Source: CAYLZN01 sp964387935
GTDB taxonomy: Bacteria; Acidobacteriota; Vicinamibacteria; Vicinamibacterales; JAFNAJ01
NCBI GenBank assembly: GCA_964387935.1
Contig: CAYLZN010000010.1
Span: forward strand, 1 to 41,846
Length of the DNA: 41,846 nt
Reading direction: 5' to 3'
Under the pieces are notes generated by a model that had not been told where the DNA came from, searched no databases, and saw nothing but the letters and a program-made list of their open reading frames with translations. A program made the translations under genes and the position numbers. Below, in pieces: positions 33,500-41,846 of this stretch (its first letter is position 1; every line of letters starts with the position of its first letter).

Positions 33500-34072
33500 A
33501 TGCCCGACCTTGAGCACTCCCTCAGAGCCCTGACCCTCGCACCCTACATCGTCAAGGCCATGGCCCTCATCGGCGTCAAGCGGCGGAGCGGCAGCAACAT
33601 GTTCCGCCACCAGTTGAGCACCCTGGCCATCCTGCTCGACTACAAGCGTGTGGACCCCGTGCTCCTCAAGGCCGCCGTGATCCACGACCTGTTCGAGGAT
33701 GCTGCCGGCATGCCGGGGGTGACGCGCGAGGACATCGAGGCGATCGACGCCGACGGACCAGCGGTCTACGCGCTGGTGATGGAGATGACCATCCGCACCA
33801 CGGCCGGGGATCACGAGCCGAAATCCGAGTACCTTCGGCGAGTGATGCAGGAGGGCAGCGACCGCGCGAAGCTGCTGAAGCTGGCGGACCGCATCAGCAA
33901 CCTCACGGCGCTCGGCTTCGTCCACGACGCGGCCTTCGTGCGGAAGTACCTGGACGAAACCCGCGCCTACGTCCTGCCGCATGCCGAGGCCGTCGATGCG
34001 AACATGTTCCGCGAGCTGTCGGACCTCGTCGCCAGCCGCGAGGCGTTGCTCCATCCGGCCGGGTCCGACTGA
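33500..34072 (+). CDS. HD-domain hydrolase related to (p)ppGpp hydrolases (RelA/SpoT or MESH1 type)
   Basis: 190 residues forming only the HD domain: MFRHQLSTLAILLDY (His37), AAVIHDLFEDAAG (His62-Asp63, then Glu66-Asp67) and LLKLADRISNLTALGF (Asp130, Asn134). HDxxED and LADRxxNL are the metal and guanine-nucleotide-site motifs of the alarmone hydrolase half of SpoT and of small alarmone hydrolases. There is no synthetase, TGS or ACT domain. It could therefore remove (p)ppGpp or a related nucleotide; other HD substrates cannot be excluded. No clear ribosome-binding site precedes ATG. The heptamer repeat ends 25 bp upstream, so its length could affect expression. Confidence 0.82.
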   Translation: MPDLEHSLRALTLAPYIVKAMALIGVKRRSGSNMFRHQLSTLAILLDYKRVDPVLLKAAVIHDLFEDAAGMPGVTREDIEAIDADGPAVYALVMEMTIRTTAGDHEPKSEYLRRVMQEGSDRAKLLKLADRISNLTALGFVHDAAFVRKYLDETRAYVLPHAEAVDANMFRELSDLVASREALLHPAGSD

Positions 34073-34203
34073 CTGCTGGCGCCTGCGCGCGTTCGACGTC
34101 GCGACCCTGTGCCTGGCCCACAGCAGCATCGGCTATCATTCCCGTCCATCGCCCACGTCTGCCTCGCCCCGGCGCCGGGGCCATTCTGGAGGAGTACCGA
34201 GCG

Positions 34204-35628
34204 GTGATCCGGATGATCCACTGCAGATGCCGGCCCCGAGTCCCTCCCGCCCGCGTGTGGATGATCGCCTGCGCGTGGCTGGGGGCGCTGCCGGCGGCCA
34301 CGATGGCACAGCCGCCGCGTCCGCCGTTTCCGGTGACGCTGACGCAGGCCGTACAGCACGCGATCGACTACTACCCCGCCATCCAGGCCTCGACGGCCCG
34401 GGTGGCCGCCCAGTCTTCGGCCGTCGACCTGGCTCACACGGCGTACCTGCCTCGTCTCGACACGTCCGTGCAGGTGAACCGGGCGACGCGCAACAACGTC
34501 GCAGGCCTGCTGCTGCCGGGCACGAACCTGCCGCCCATTTCCGGCCCGACTTCCGACCTCACCTCCTGGACGACGATCTGGGGAAGCGCGGCCGGCGTGC
34601 TCCTCTCGTGGGAGGCCTTCGATTTCGGACAGCGGGGTGCCTCCATGGAGGTGGCGGACACGCACCTCGCCCGGGCGAGGGCGACGGCCCAGTTGACGCG
34701 TCTCGACGTCGGTGTGAGAACGGCCGAGGCGTTCCTGAGGCTGGCAGCGGTTCAGGAAACTGTGCGCGCGGCGCGCGCGAACGTGGATCGACAGCGTGTC
34801 TTCGCGGCGTCGGTCGGCGCGCTCGTCAAGAACCAGCTCCGCCCGGGGGCCGACGACTCCCGGGCGCAGGCCGAGCTGGCGCAGGCGCGGATTCAACTGA
34901 TCCAGGCGGAACAGTCGGAGCAGGTGGCCCGTGCCAGTCTGGCGCAGTGGCTGGGCGTGTCTCCGCAGGAGGTGCAGATCTCGAGCGGCCCGCTGCTGAC
35001 GACGCCGCCGCCGCCGGTCGCGCCTGCGAGCGCCTCGGCGCGATCCGATCATCCGCTGGCCGAGGTCCAGATGGCGATCGTCGAATCCAGTCGCGCGACG
35101 CAGCACCTGCTCGATCGGTCGTACTTCCCGCGCGTCGCGCTGCAGACCGCCTTCTCGCTGCGGGGAACGGGCGCGACCGCCGACAACGTCAATCACGGAG
35201 GCGCGCAGGGGCTGGACTTCTCCACGCCCAACTGGGCGGTTGGCGTGACGGCGACGTTCCCCGTATTCGAGTACTTCTCGCTGCGCGAGCGCGCACGGAT
35301 CGAAGCTCGCCACGAGGAGGCCGAACGGGCGACCTACGACCGGGTCGTGCGCGAACTGGCCAGTCAGTCGGCGCAGGCGCGGGCGGAACTCGAGGGCGCA
35401 CGCCGGGTCGCGGACGCCACGCCGGTACAGCTCGAGGCGTCGCGCTTCCTCGAGCAGCAGTCGCGGGCGCGGTACGAGGCCGGCCTGGCCACAGCCGTCG
35501 AGGTGGCCGATGCGCAGCGGCTGCTCCTGCAGGCGGAAGTCGGCGATGCGGTCGCCCGGCTGGCGGTGTGGCGCGCGTGGGTGGCCGACACGGCCACCAC
35601 CGGCGACATTTCACCGCTGCTGAAATGA
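34204..35628 (+). CDS. TolC-like outer-membrane efflux protein (OMF)
   Basis: 474 residues with a signal peptide ending near TMAQ (residue 36). Two OEP repeats follow, made of long helices with heptad Ala/Leu/Arg patterns (LTQAVQHAIDYYPAIQASTA near 46; AVEVADAQRLLLQAEVGDAV near the end) and beta-strand segments (LLSWEAFDFGQRG, FPVFEYFSLRERA) that give the trimeric barrel-tunnel. GTG 34204 is 9 bases after GGAGGAG. It is first in a three-gene efflux operon and 22 bp from the RND pump. A possible -10 (TATCAT, 34134-34139) has no good -35. Confidence 0.93.
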   Translation: MIRMIHCRCRPRVPPARVWMIACAWLGALPAATMAQPPRPPFPVTLTQAVQHAIDYYPAIQASTARVAAQSSAVDLAHTAYLPRLDTSVQVNRATRNNVAGLLLPGTNLPPISGPTSDLTSWTTIWGSAAGVLLSWEAFDFGQRGASMEVADTHLARARATAQLTRLDVGVRTAEAFLRLAAVQETVRAARANVDRQRVFAASVGALVKNQLRPGADDSRAQAELAQARIQLIQAEQSEQVARASLAQWLGVSPQEVQISSGPLLTTPPPPVAPASASARSDHPLAEVQMAIVESSRATQHLLDRSYFPRVALQTAFSLRGTGATADNVNHGGAQGLDFSTPNWAVGVTATFPVFEYFSLRERARIEARHEEAERATYDRVVRELASQSAQARAELEGARRVADATPVQLEASRFLEQQSRARYEAGLATAVEVADAQRLLLQAEVGDAVARLAVWRAWVADTATTGDISPLLK

Positions 35629-35650
35629 CCGCCCGCAAGGGAACCCCATC

Positions 35651-38600
35651 ATGTGGCTGATACGCACGGCCCTCCGTCGACCGATCACCATCCTCATCGC
35701 GATTGCGGGGGTGGCCCTGACCTCGCTGCTCGCCGTGCAGCGGATGCGGGTCGACATCTTCCCCGACCTTGGCACGCCGGTCATCTACGTGGCGCAGCCC
35801 TACGGCGGGATGGACCCCGCCCAGATGGAAGGGTTCATCGCGAACTACTACGAGTACCACTTCCTGTACGTCACCGGCATCGAGCACGTGGAGTCGAAGT
35901 CGATCCAGGGCGCCACGCTCCTGAAGCTCTTCTTCCACGAAGGCACGAACATGAGCCAGGCGGTGGCGGAGACGGTGGCGCAGGTGAACCGGTCGCGGGC
36001 GTTCATGCCGCCAGGCACCGTGCCGCCCTTCGTCGTCCGCTTCGATGGCGGCAGCGTGCCGGTCGGCTACCTGGTCTTCTCGAGCGCGACCCGCGCGCTC
36101 GGCGAGATCCAGGACCTGGCCCTGAACCGGATCCGCCCGATGTTCGGGACCCTGCCGGGCGTCTCGGCACCGCCGCCGTTCGGCGGCAACCAGCGTACGG
36201 TGGTCGTCCGCGTCGACGCCGATCGCCTTCGCGCGTATCACCTGTCGGGCGACGAGGTCGTCCGTGCGCTCTCGCGCGGCAACGTCGTGACGCCCTCCGG
36301 CAACGTGCGCATCGGGGAGTTCACCGAAATGGTGCCGAGCAACGCCGTGGTCCGCGACGTGCAGGAGTTGCTGACGATCCCCGTGCGGGTGGGGGCAGGT
36401 GCCGCCGTGTTCCTGCGCGACATCGGCTACGTCGAGGACGGCTCGGACATCCTCACCAGCTACGCGCTCATCGACGGGAAGCGCAGCGTCTACATCCCCG
36501 TGACCAAGCGCGCCGACGCGTCGACGCTGGCCGTCGTCCGGCGCGTCCGCGCGGCCCTGCCCCGCATGCGTGCGGCCATCCCGGACGACATCAGCGTGGA
36601 CCTCGCGTTCGATCAGTCCGGGTACGTCACGAGCGCCGTCCGTTCCCTCGCGATCGAGGGCACCCTGGGCGCCGTGCTCACGGGGCTGATGGTGCTGCTC
36701 TTCCTACGCCATCTCCGGAGCAGCGTCATCGTGGTGGCGACCATCCCCCTGGCGCTGCTCGGGGCCGTGGTCGGCCTGTGGGCGGCCGGGCAGACGATCA
36801 ACATCATGACGCTGGGCGGCCTCACCCTCGCCATCGGCATCCTCGTCGACGAGTCCACGGTGGCGATCGAGAACATCCACACGCATCTCGCACAGGGCAA
36901 ACCTCGGGCGCGGGCCGCCCTCGACGCGGTCGCCGAGGTCGCGGTCCCGATGATGCTCGCGATGCTCTGTATCCTTGCCGTGTTCGCGCCTTCCTTCTTC
37001 ATGGTGGGCGTCGGGCGAGCGCTGTTCGTGCCGCTCGCGCTCTCGGTCGGGTTCGCCATGGCCGCGTCCTACCTGCTCGCCCTGACTTTCGTCCCAATCC
37101 TGTACGCGTGGATGGGCGGCGATCGCCACGGCGCACCGGAAGGCCGGATCTTCGCCCGCCTCAAGCGTGGCTACGCGCGAGCCCTTGCCACGATCGTGTC
37201 CTGGCGCACATCCGTCGTCACCGCGTACCTCGTTCTCGCCGCCCTCGTCGTCTACGTCGTCGGTGGCGCGCTCGGCACCGAGATCTTCCCAAGTGCCGAT
37301 TCCGGACAGATTCAGCTCAGGCTGCGCGGGCCCACGGGAACGCGCGTCGAGCGCACGGAGACCATGGCGCGACGCGTGCTCGACGTCATCACCCAGGAGG
37401 TCGGCGCGGAGCACGTGCTGGGCAGCCTCGGGTTCGTCGGATCCCAGCCGTCCAGCTATCCGGTGAACACGATCTACCTGTGGACCAGCGGGCCGCACGA
37501 AGCCGTGCTCCTGGTGGCGCTCTCGCCCGCGCGCCGGCTGTCGACCGAGGCGCTGCAGGAGGTGCTCCGTGCCCGCGTGGGCGATCTCGCCCCGGGCTGG
37601 ACGGTGTCGTTCGAGGCCGCGGACCTCGTGAACCAGGTCATGAGCTTCGGCTCGCCTACACCCATCGAGGTCGCGATCACCGGCGCGAACCTCGCGGCCA
37701 GCCGCGCCTATGCCGACAGGTTGAAGGACGAGATGGCGCAAGTGCCAGGACTGCGCGATCTCCAGTTCGGCCAGGCGCTCGACTATCCGGTGCGTCGGGT
37801 GCAGATCGATCGGGAACGAGCCGGCCAGCTGGGCGTGACCGTCGAGGAGATCGGGCGGTCGCTCGTGGCGGCCACGTCGTCGAGCCGATTCGTCACGCCG
37901 AACTACTGGGCGGATCCGACCAGTGGCATCGCGTACCAGGTCCAGGTCGAGGTGCCGCAGCACACGATGTCGTCCTCGGACGATCTGCTGAACGTGCCCG
38001 TGATGCAGAACGGCGCCGCCCGTCCGTTGCTCGGTGACGTGGCGACCGTCTCGCAGGCCACGGCCGTCGGGGAATACAACCGCTACAACCAGCAGCGGAT
38101 GATCACGCTGACCGCGAACGTCCACGAACAGGACCTGGGCACGGCCTCCCGGGCCGTCTCGGCAGCCGTGGCCCGGACGGGCGACCCACCCCAGGGCGTC
38201 ACCGTCACCGTCCGCGGGCAGGTGGCTCCGATGCAGCTGACGCTGGCCGGCCTGCGGTCCGGCCTCGGCCTGGCCATTATCGCGATCTTCCTGCTGCTCG
38301 CGGCTTACTTTCAGTCGGTGCGGGCGGCGGTCATCGTGATTGGCACCATCCCCGCGGTGATCGCCGGCGTGGCCATCGGCCTGTTCGTGACGGGGAGCAC
38401 GCTCAACGTGCAGTCGTTCATGGGGGCCATCATGGCCATTGGCGTCGCGGTTGCCAACGCCATCCTCCTGGCAACCTTCGCGGAGCGCTATCGCCGCGAG
38501 GGCCAGCACGCCAACGAGGCCGCCACTCAAGGGGCGCTCAGCCGGCTACGGCCCATTCTCATGACGACCTTCGCAATGATTGCGGGGATGATCCCGGTCG

Positions 38601-38788
38601 CGTTCGGCGCCGAGCAGCTCGCCCCGCTTGGACGGGCGGTCATCGGCGGCCTTGCCGCGTCGACCCTGGCCACGCTGTTCGTCCTGCCGGCGCTGTTCAC
38701 GCTGGTGCAGCGCCGCGCCGGCACCCGGTCCCCGTCCCTCGATCCGGACGACATCACGAGCCGACACTACGCAGGAGATCAGGCATGA
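35651..38788 (+). CDS. RND efflux pump, inner-membrane permease
   Basis: A 1045-residue proton-driven pump with the duplicated RND fold: TM1 at 10-30, a large periplasmic porter domain, TM2-6 at about 335-470, a second porter domain, and TM8-12 at about 860-1020. In TM4 the proton-relay pair of AcrB (two Asp) reads Asp400-Glu401 (IGILVDESTVAIENI), so the second acid is Glu. RMRVDIFPDLGTP is the usual start of the first porter domain. The order OMF-RND-MFP, with the adaptor last, is less common than adaptor first. The substrate is not predictable. It overlaps the adaptor start by 4 bp. Confidence 0.94.
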   Translation: MWLIRTALRRPITILIAIAGVALTSLLAVQRMRVDIFPDLGTPVIYVAQPYGGMDPAQMEGFIANYYEYHFLYVTGIEHVESKSIQGATLLKLFFHEGTNMSQAVAETVAQVNRSRAFMPPGTVPPFVVRFDGGSVPVGYLVFSSATRALGEIQDLALNRIRPMFGTLPGVSAPPPFGGNQRTVVVRVDADRLRAYHLSGDEVVRALSRGNVVTPSGNVRIGEFTEMVPSNAVVRDVQELLTIPVRVGAGAAVFLRDIGYVEDGSDILTSYALIDGKRSVYIPVTKRADASTLAVVRRVRAALPRMRAAIPDDISVDLAFDQSGYVTSAVRSLAIEGTLGAVLTGLMVLLFLRHLRSSVIVVATIPLALLGAVVGLWAAGQTINIMTLGGLTLAIGILVDESTVAIENIHTHLAQGKPRARAALDAVAEVAVPMMLAMLCILAVFAPSFFMVGVGRALFVPLALSVGFAMAASYLLALTFVPILYAWMGGDRHGAPEGRIFARLKRGYARALATIVSWRTSVVTAYLVLAALVVYVVGGALGTEIFPSADSGQIQLRLRGPTGTRVERTETMARRVLDVITQEVGAEHVLGSLGFVGSQPSSYPVNTIYLWTSGPHEAVLLVALSPARRLSTEALQEVLRARVGDLAPGWTVSFEAADLVNQVMSFGSPTPIEVAITGANLAASRAYADRLKDEMAQVPGLRDLQFGQALDYPVRRVQIDRERAGQLGVTVEEIGRSLVAATSSSRFVTPNYWADPTSGIAYQVQVEVPQHTMSSSDDLLNVPVMQNGAARPLLGDVATVSQATAVGEYNRYNQQRMITLTANVHEQDLGTASRAVSAAVARTGDPPQGVTVTVRGQVAPMQLTLAGLRSGLGLAIIAIFLLLAAYFQSVRAAVIVIGTIPAVIAGVAIGLFVTGSTLNVQSFMGAIMAIGVAVANAILLATFAERYRREGQHANEAATQGALSRLRPILMTTFAMIAGMIPVAFGAEQLAPLGRAVIGGLAASTLATLFVLPALFTLVQRRAGTRSPSLDPDDITSRHYAGDQA

Positions 38789-39894
38789 CGCGCTTCGGGT
38801 GGCTCTTCGTGGGGGTCGCAGCCGCAGGGCTCCTCCCGGCCCCGCTCGCCGGCCAGTACCGCAAAACGGTGGAGACCGCAAGGGTCGCCTCCCAGGCCCT
38901 CGACAAGACGGTCTCGATTCCCGGTGACCTGGCCCCTTATCAGAGCGTGAACCTGAGCGCCCGCGTGGCCGGGTTCGTCGAGTCGCTCGCCGTCGATCGC
39001 GGTTCCACCGTGAAACGCGGCCAGCGGCTGGCGCGGATCGCGGCACCCGAGATCCAGGCGCAGCGGACGGAGTCCGAGGCGAAGCTGCGGGCCGTCCGGG
39101 CGCAGCAGGCGGAAGCGCTGGCCAGAACGGTTGCCACGCAGAGCACCTACGATCGGCTGGCGGCGGCGAGTGCGACGCCGGGCGCCGTCGCCGGGCACGA
39201 CCTGGAGCTTGCCGAGCGGGCGCTCCAGGCGGCGCGGGCGCACGTCAACGCGCTCGAGGCCAGCGCTGGCGCCGCGGACGCAGCCGTCAGGGCCGTTGCC
39301 GAGATGGAACGCTACCTGGACGTCGTCGCGCCGTTCGATGGCGTGATCACCGAGCGGTGGGCGCACCCGGGCACGCTCGTGGGTCCGTCAGCCGGCGCGC
39401 TGCTGCGCCTCGAACAGGTGGGGCGGCTGCGGCTCACCGTGCCGGTCCCGGAAGCCTACGTCGCCACCATCACGAAGGGCACCCGCGTCGCGTTCCAGGT
39501 AGCCGCGTTTCCCGCCGAGACGTTCGAGGGTGTGGTCGCGCGCCCCGCACGCTCCCTGGACACGAAGACCCGAAGCATGCAGGTCGAACTCGACGTCACC
39601 AATACGAGTCAGCTGCTCGCGCCAGGCATGTTCGCCGATGTCCAGTGGCCGGTCTCGCGCGCGCGGCCGAGCCTGCTCGTGCCCAGGACGGCGATCGTCC
39701 GCACGTCGGAGCGCCAGTTCGTCGTCAGGATTCGCGAGGGAGTGGCGGAGTGGGTGGACGTGACGCGTGGCGAGCCGAGCGGCGACGCCGTGGAGGTCTT
39801 TGGAGACCTGCGCACCGGCGACGAGGTCGTGCGCCGCGGCACTGACGAGATCCGGCCAGGCACGAAGGTCTCGCCGACGGCCCCCAAGGGCTGA
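38785..39894 (+). CDS. RND efflux periplasmic adaptor (membrane fusion protein)
   Basis: 369 residues with a signal peptide (LFVGVAAAGLLPAPLAG). The N-terminal half-lipoyl motif reads VNLSARVAGFVESLAVDRGS. A helical hairpin spans about 90-175 (ESEAKLRAVRAQQAEALART, LELAERALQAARAHVNALEA). The second half-lipoyl is YLDVVAPFDGVITERWAHPG, followed by the beta-barrel (VPVPEAYVATITKGTRVAF) and a membrane-proximal domain to the end. It bridges the RND pump and the TolC-like channel. AGGAG lies about 8 bases upstream, and ATGA overlaps the pump stop. Its stop abuts the stop of nrfA on the other strand with no base between. Confidence 0.94.
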   Translation: MTRFGWLFVGVAAAGLLPAPLAGQYRKTVETARVASQALDKTVSIPGDLAPYQSVNLSARVAGFVESLAVDRGSTVKRGQRLARIAAPEIQAQRTESEAKLRAVRAQQAEALARTVATQSTYDRLAAASATPGAVAGHDLELAERALQAARAHVNALEASAGAADAAVRAVAEMERYLDVVAPFDGVITERWAHPGTLVGPSAGALLRLEQVGRLRLTVPVPEAYVATITKGTRVAFQVAAFPAETFEGVVARPARSLDTKTRSMQVELDVTNTSQLLAPGMFADVQWPVSRARPSLLVPRTAIVRTSERQFVVRIREGVAEWVDVTRGEPSGDAVEVFGDLRTGDEVVRRGTDEIRPGTKVSPTAPKG

Positions 39895-41322
39895 TCACGG
39901 CGACCCGGGGGTCGCGGCCGCGGCCCGGCCGACCGGGCGATCCCGCAGCGCCAGTTGCCCCTGTCGCGAGAAGTTGATCGAGTCCGCGAGGATACGGGCC
40001 GCTTCGCCTGGCGCATGGAAGCCCATCGAGTTCTCGGCCTCCACGTAGTCGGCGAAGAACTGGGCCTTCCGCTGGAACGCGCGCGCAGCCGCGAGCTGGT
40101 CGTCACTCGCCCCGGCGTCGGCAGCCGCCTTGATGTCGCCGATGAGGGCGACGACGGCATCGACGGCCAGGTTGCGGAGGTAATGGGTGCGCTCCTGGAT
40201 CTGCTCGGCGCGGGCCTTCAGCTCCTCCGTGTCCCAGCGGTGGCAGGTCTGACATGCGCGATTCACGTTCAGCAGCGGACTGCGGATGTGATGATCGCTG
40301 ATCTTCATGCCGCCCACGCGGGTGTACGGCATGTGACAGTCGGCACACGTCACCCCGGAGCGCGCGTGAATCCCCTGGTTCCACATCTCGAACTCCGGGT
40401 GCTGGGCCTTGAGCACGCCCGCACCGGATTCCTTGTGCGTCCAATCGTTGTGCCCCACCTCGTCGTAGTACGCGAGCGCGTTGTCCACCTTCAGCCCCTG
40501 GTGCCATGGATAGACGAGGCGCTTCTCAGGGCCCTTGAAGTAGTACTCCACGTGACACTGCCCGCACACGAAGGCGCGCATCTCCTGTCGCGTGGCATCG
40601 CGATTGACATCGTACCCCTGCACCCCTTGCGAGGCCTTCAGGTTCCGCATCCCTTCCATGAAGGCCGGCCGCGTCACGCGCAGCGCCATCGTCTGGGAGT
40701 CGTGGCAGTCGATGCACGTCACGGGGTGCGAGACCCGCTGGCGCGCGTCCGCATAGGACAGCTGGTTGATGGCCTCGAAGCCCTTGACGAGATCACCGTT
40801 GCCCGCCGTCAGGTACGGCACGTACATCGACGCGTGGCAGTTCAGACACGTGCCCGGCTGCTTCGTCACCTGCTGGCGCTCGGTGAACGTCTGGTCGTCG
40901 AGCATGAACGCGTGGCCACGGTCCTCGCGGAAGTCCACCGAGAACGCGTACCCCGCCCACATGGTCTTCAGCCGGGGATCCTCCTCGAGCCGCGACTGGG
41001 CCACGACCGACCGGGGGTCGGCGGTGGAGGGCGTGCGCGGCAGCGCTTCGCTGCCCCCGAACCGCGTCCTGACCTGATCGACGGTGCGCGTGTAGAGGTC
41101 GTACTGCATCGGGAAGTTCTTGCCCCACGTCACCGGATCCTCCGTGCGATCGGTCAGCTCGACGACCCGGAAGAACGGGTTCTTCGCCTCCTGCTTGCGC
41201 TCGAAGATGTTCACGAGCAGGGCGGTCAGGGCCACGGCGGCGAGGGCGGCCGCCGTGGCCGTGACGACGACGAGCCTGAGTCGGCTGCCTCGCGAGGGCG
41301 TGGAAGAGCTGCTGTCGGTCAT
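39895..41322 (-). CDS. nrfA: Cytochrome c552 ammonia-forming nitrite reductase, catalytic subunit, CXXCH heme-1 type
   Basis: A 475-residue pentaheme enzyme reducing nitrite to ammonium with six electrons in the periplasm. An N-terminal hydrophobic segment (18-38) serves as signal or anchor. Five heme sites are visible: CLNCH (159-163), CIDCH (203-207), CGQCH (253-257), CADCH (326-330) and CQTCH (357-361). CHVEYYF after heme 3 supplies the active-site Tyr, and QHPEFEMW (His308) the catalytic His. The first site is CXXCH, whereas E. coli and most NrfA have CXXCK with Lys as catalytic heme ligand; CXXCH versions are known from a minority of lineages. GGAG is 7 bases before ATG. nrfH lies 40 bp upstream on the same strand. 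Confidence 0.95.
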   Translation of the reverse strand: MTDSSSSTPSRGSRLRLVVVTATAAALAAVALTALLVNIFERKQEAKNPFFRVVELTDRTEDPVTWGKNFPMQYDLYTRTVDQVRTRFGGSEALPRTPSTADPRSVVAQSRLEEDPRLKTMWAGYAFSVDFREDRGHAFMLDDQTFTERQQVTKQPGTCLNCHASMYVPYLTAGNGDLVKGFEAINQLSYADARQRVSHPVTCIDCHDSQTMALRVTRPAFMEGMRNLKASQGVQGYDVNRDATRQEMRAFVCGQCHVEYYFKGPEKRLVYPWHQGLKVDNALAYYDEVGHNDWTHKESGAGVLKAQHPEFEMWNQGIHARSGVTCADCHMPYTRVGGMKISDHHIRSPLLNVNRACQTCHRWDTEELKARAEQIQERTHYLRNLAVDAVVALIGDIKAAADAGASDDQLAAARAFQRKAQFFADYVEAENSMGFHAPGEAARILADSINFSRQGQLALRDRPVGRAAAATPGSP

Positions 41323-41362
41323 GAAGGGACTCCGTGGCGAGAAGAACGCGGCCGCGCGCCAT

Positions 41363-41827
41363 TCAGTGCGCGTGGCCGACGGATCGATGACAGGAGAGAC
41401 AGGAGGTCTGCTCCGCGAGACCCCGGGCCGGGGACGCCGACACGTGCGCCGGTCCGTCGATGGCCTCGACCACGGGCGCGTGACACATGCGGCACGCGGC
41501 CTCGGTGACACGCCGATTGGCGTCCGTGATCTGGATGGGCTCCGGGTATCCCCCGAACGTGAAATAGAAGGAGTGCCAGAACCCGTTGCGGGCCTTGACG
41601 TAGTACTTCGGCACGAAATCGTGCGGCGCGTGGCAGTCGTTGCACACGGCCACGGCCCGATGGCTCGACTTCAGCCAGCCGTCGTACTGCTCCGTCATGA
41701 CGTGGCAATTGGCACACGCCGCCGGATCGTTGGTCAGGTACGCCATGCCCTTGGCGTAGAAAAAGGTGTAGCCGCCGACGCCGGTGGCGAGGCCGAGCGC
41801 CAGGCCGAGCGCAACGGCTGGAGCCAT
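41363..41827 (-). CDS. nrfH: NrfH-type tetraheme quinol dehydrogenase (NapC/NirT family)
   Basis: A 154-residue membrane-anchored cytochrome that passes electrons from menaquinol to NrfA. One N-terminal helix (about 3-25) is followed by four CXXCH sites: CANCH (38-42), CNDCH (62-66), CRMCH (112-116) and CLSCH (143-147). Met44, two residues after the first site, fits the unusual Met ligand of heme 1 known in NrfH. ATG 41827 is chosen over ATG 41833 because GAGG is 7 bases before the former and directly abuts the latter. The window ends 19 bp upstream, so its promoter is not visible. With nrfA it makes a complete dissimilatory or detoxifying nitrite-to-ammonium module. Confidence 0.94.
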   Translation of the reverse strand: MAPAVALGLALGLATGVGGYTFFYAKGMAYLTNDPAACANCHVMTEQYDGWLKSSHRAVAVCNDCHAPHDFVPKYYVKARNGFWHSFYFTFGGYPEPIQITDANRRVTEAACRMCHAPVVEAIDGPAHVSASPARGLAEQTSCLSCHRSVGHAH

Positions 41828-41846
41828 GGTCATTCCTCAAGTACTA

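Overview
The window is GC-rich and densely coded, with no rRNA, tRNA, phage, IS or CRISPR visible. Two Oar-like TonB-dependent receptors with an N-terminal carboxypeptidase-regulatory-like domain, paralogous LacI regulators, three DUF2961/GH172 glycosidases, a periplasmic-type nrfHA pair and an RND pump point to a Gram-negative soil or sediment saprotroph. I infer Acidobacteriota, possibly the Vicinamibacteria side. This is a judgement from gene style, not a phylogenetic result.

Layout. Positions 30-3706: a LacI regulator divergent from an M19 dipeptidase-like protein and an MFS carrier. 3698-4195: a decayed type II asparaginase. 4445-11835: a TonB receptor, a gene-poor stretch, a cupin and a 1168-residue glycosidase-like exoprotein. 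11874-12920: a second LacI regulator. 13211-27579: nine closely spaced + strand genes that look like one operon: GH172, HEAT-repeat protein, GH172, M19 dipeptidase, GH172, fucose-isomerase-like enzyme, DUF6786 protein, FucP-like permease, GH3. 27610-32099 (- strand): a second TonB receptor and an M24 peptidase. 32645-34072: a small winged-helix-like protein, signal peptidase I, a heptanucleotide repeat and an HD hydrolase. 34204-39894: an OMF-RND-MFP efflux operon. 39895-41827: nrfHA on the - strand, cut just beyond its start by the window edge.

How it fits together. The 1.2-32.4 kb part behaves as a carbohydrate-utilisation locus. A shared 14-bp element (TGTAATCGGTYTCA-like) sits on the -10 hexamer of sigma70-type promoters (TTGACA, 17-18 bp, TGTAAT) in front of the TonB receptor, the second lacI gene, the GH172 operon and the M24 peptidase. 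A copy with a poorer promoter precedes the first M19 gene. This is a LacI-type regulon readable from sequence alone. GH172 enzymes act on D-arabinofuranosides or D-fructofuranosides, and L-fucose isomerases also isomerise D-arabinose, so a D-arabinan-type substrate is the leading hypothesis. L-fucoside or fructoside substrates remain possible.

Most unusual: the second and third GH172 proteins carry at their C-termini a domain that matches the globular part of the type II secretion major pseudopilin GspG (DPWG and IGNW motifs, YP after the helix). It is fused to a glycosidase and lacks the prepilin N-terminus. Other oddities are an M19 protein lacking three expected metal-site residues beside a canonical one, a FucP-like permease with a soluble insertion of about 150 residues, and an orphan operator at 32414 that mirrors the geometry of the divergent lacI/GH172 control region.
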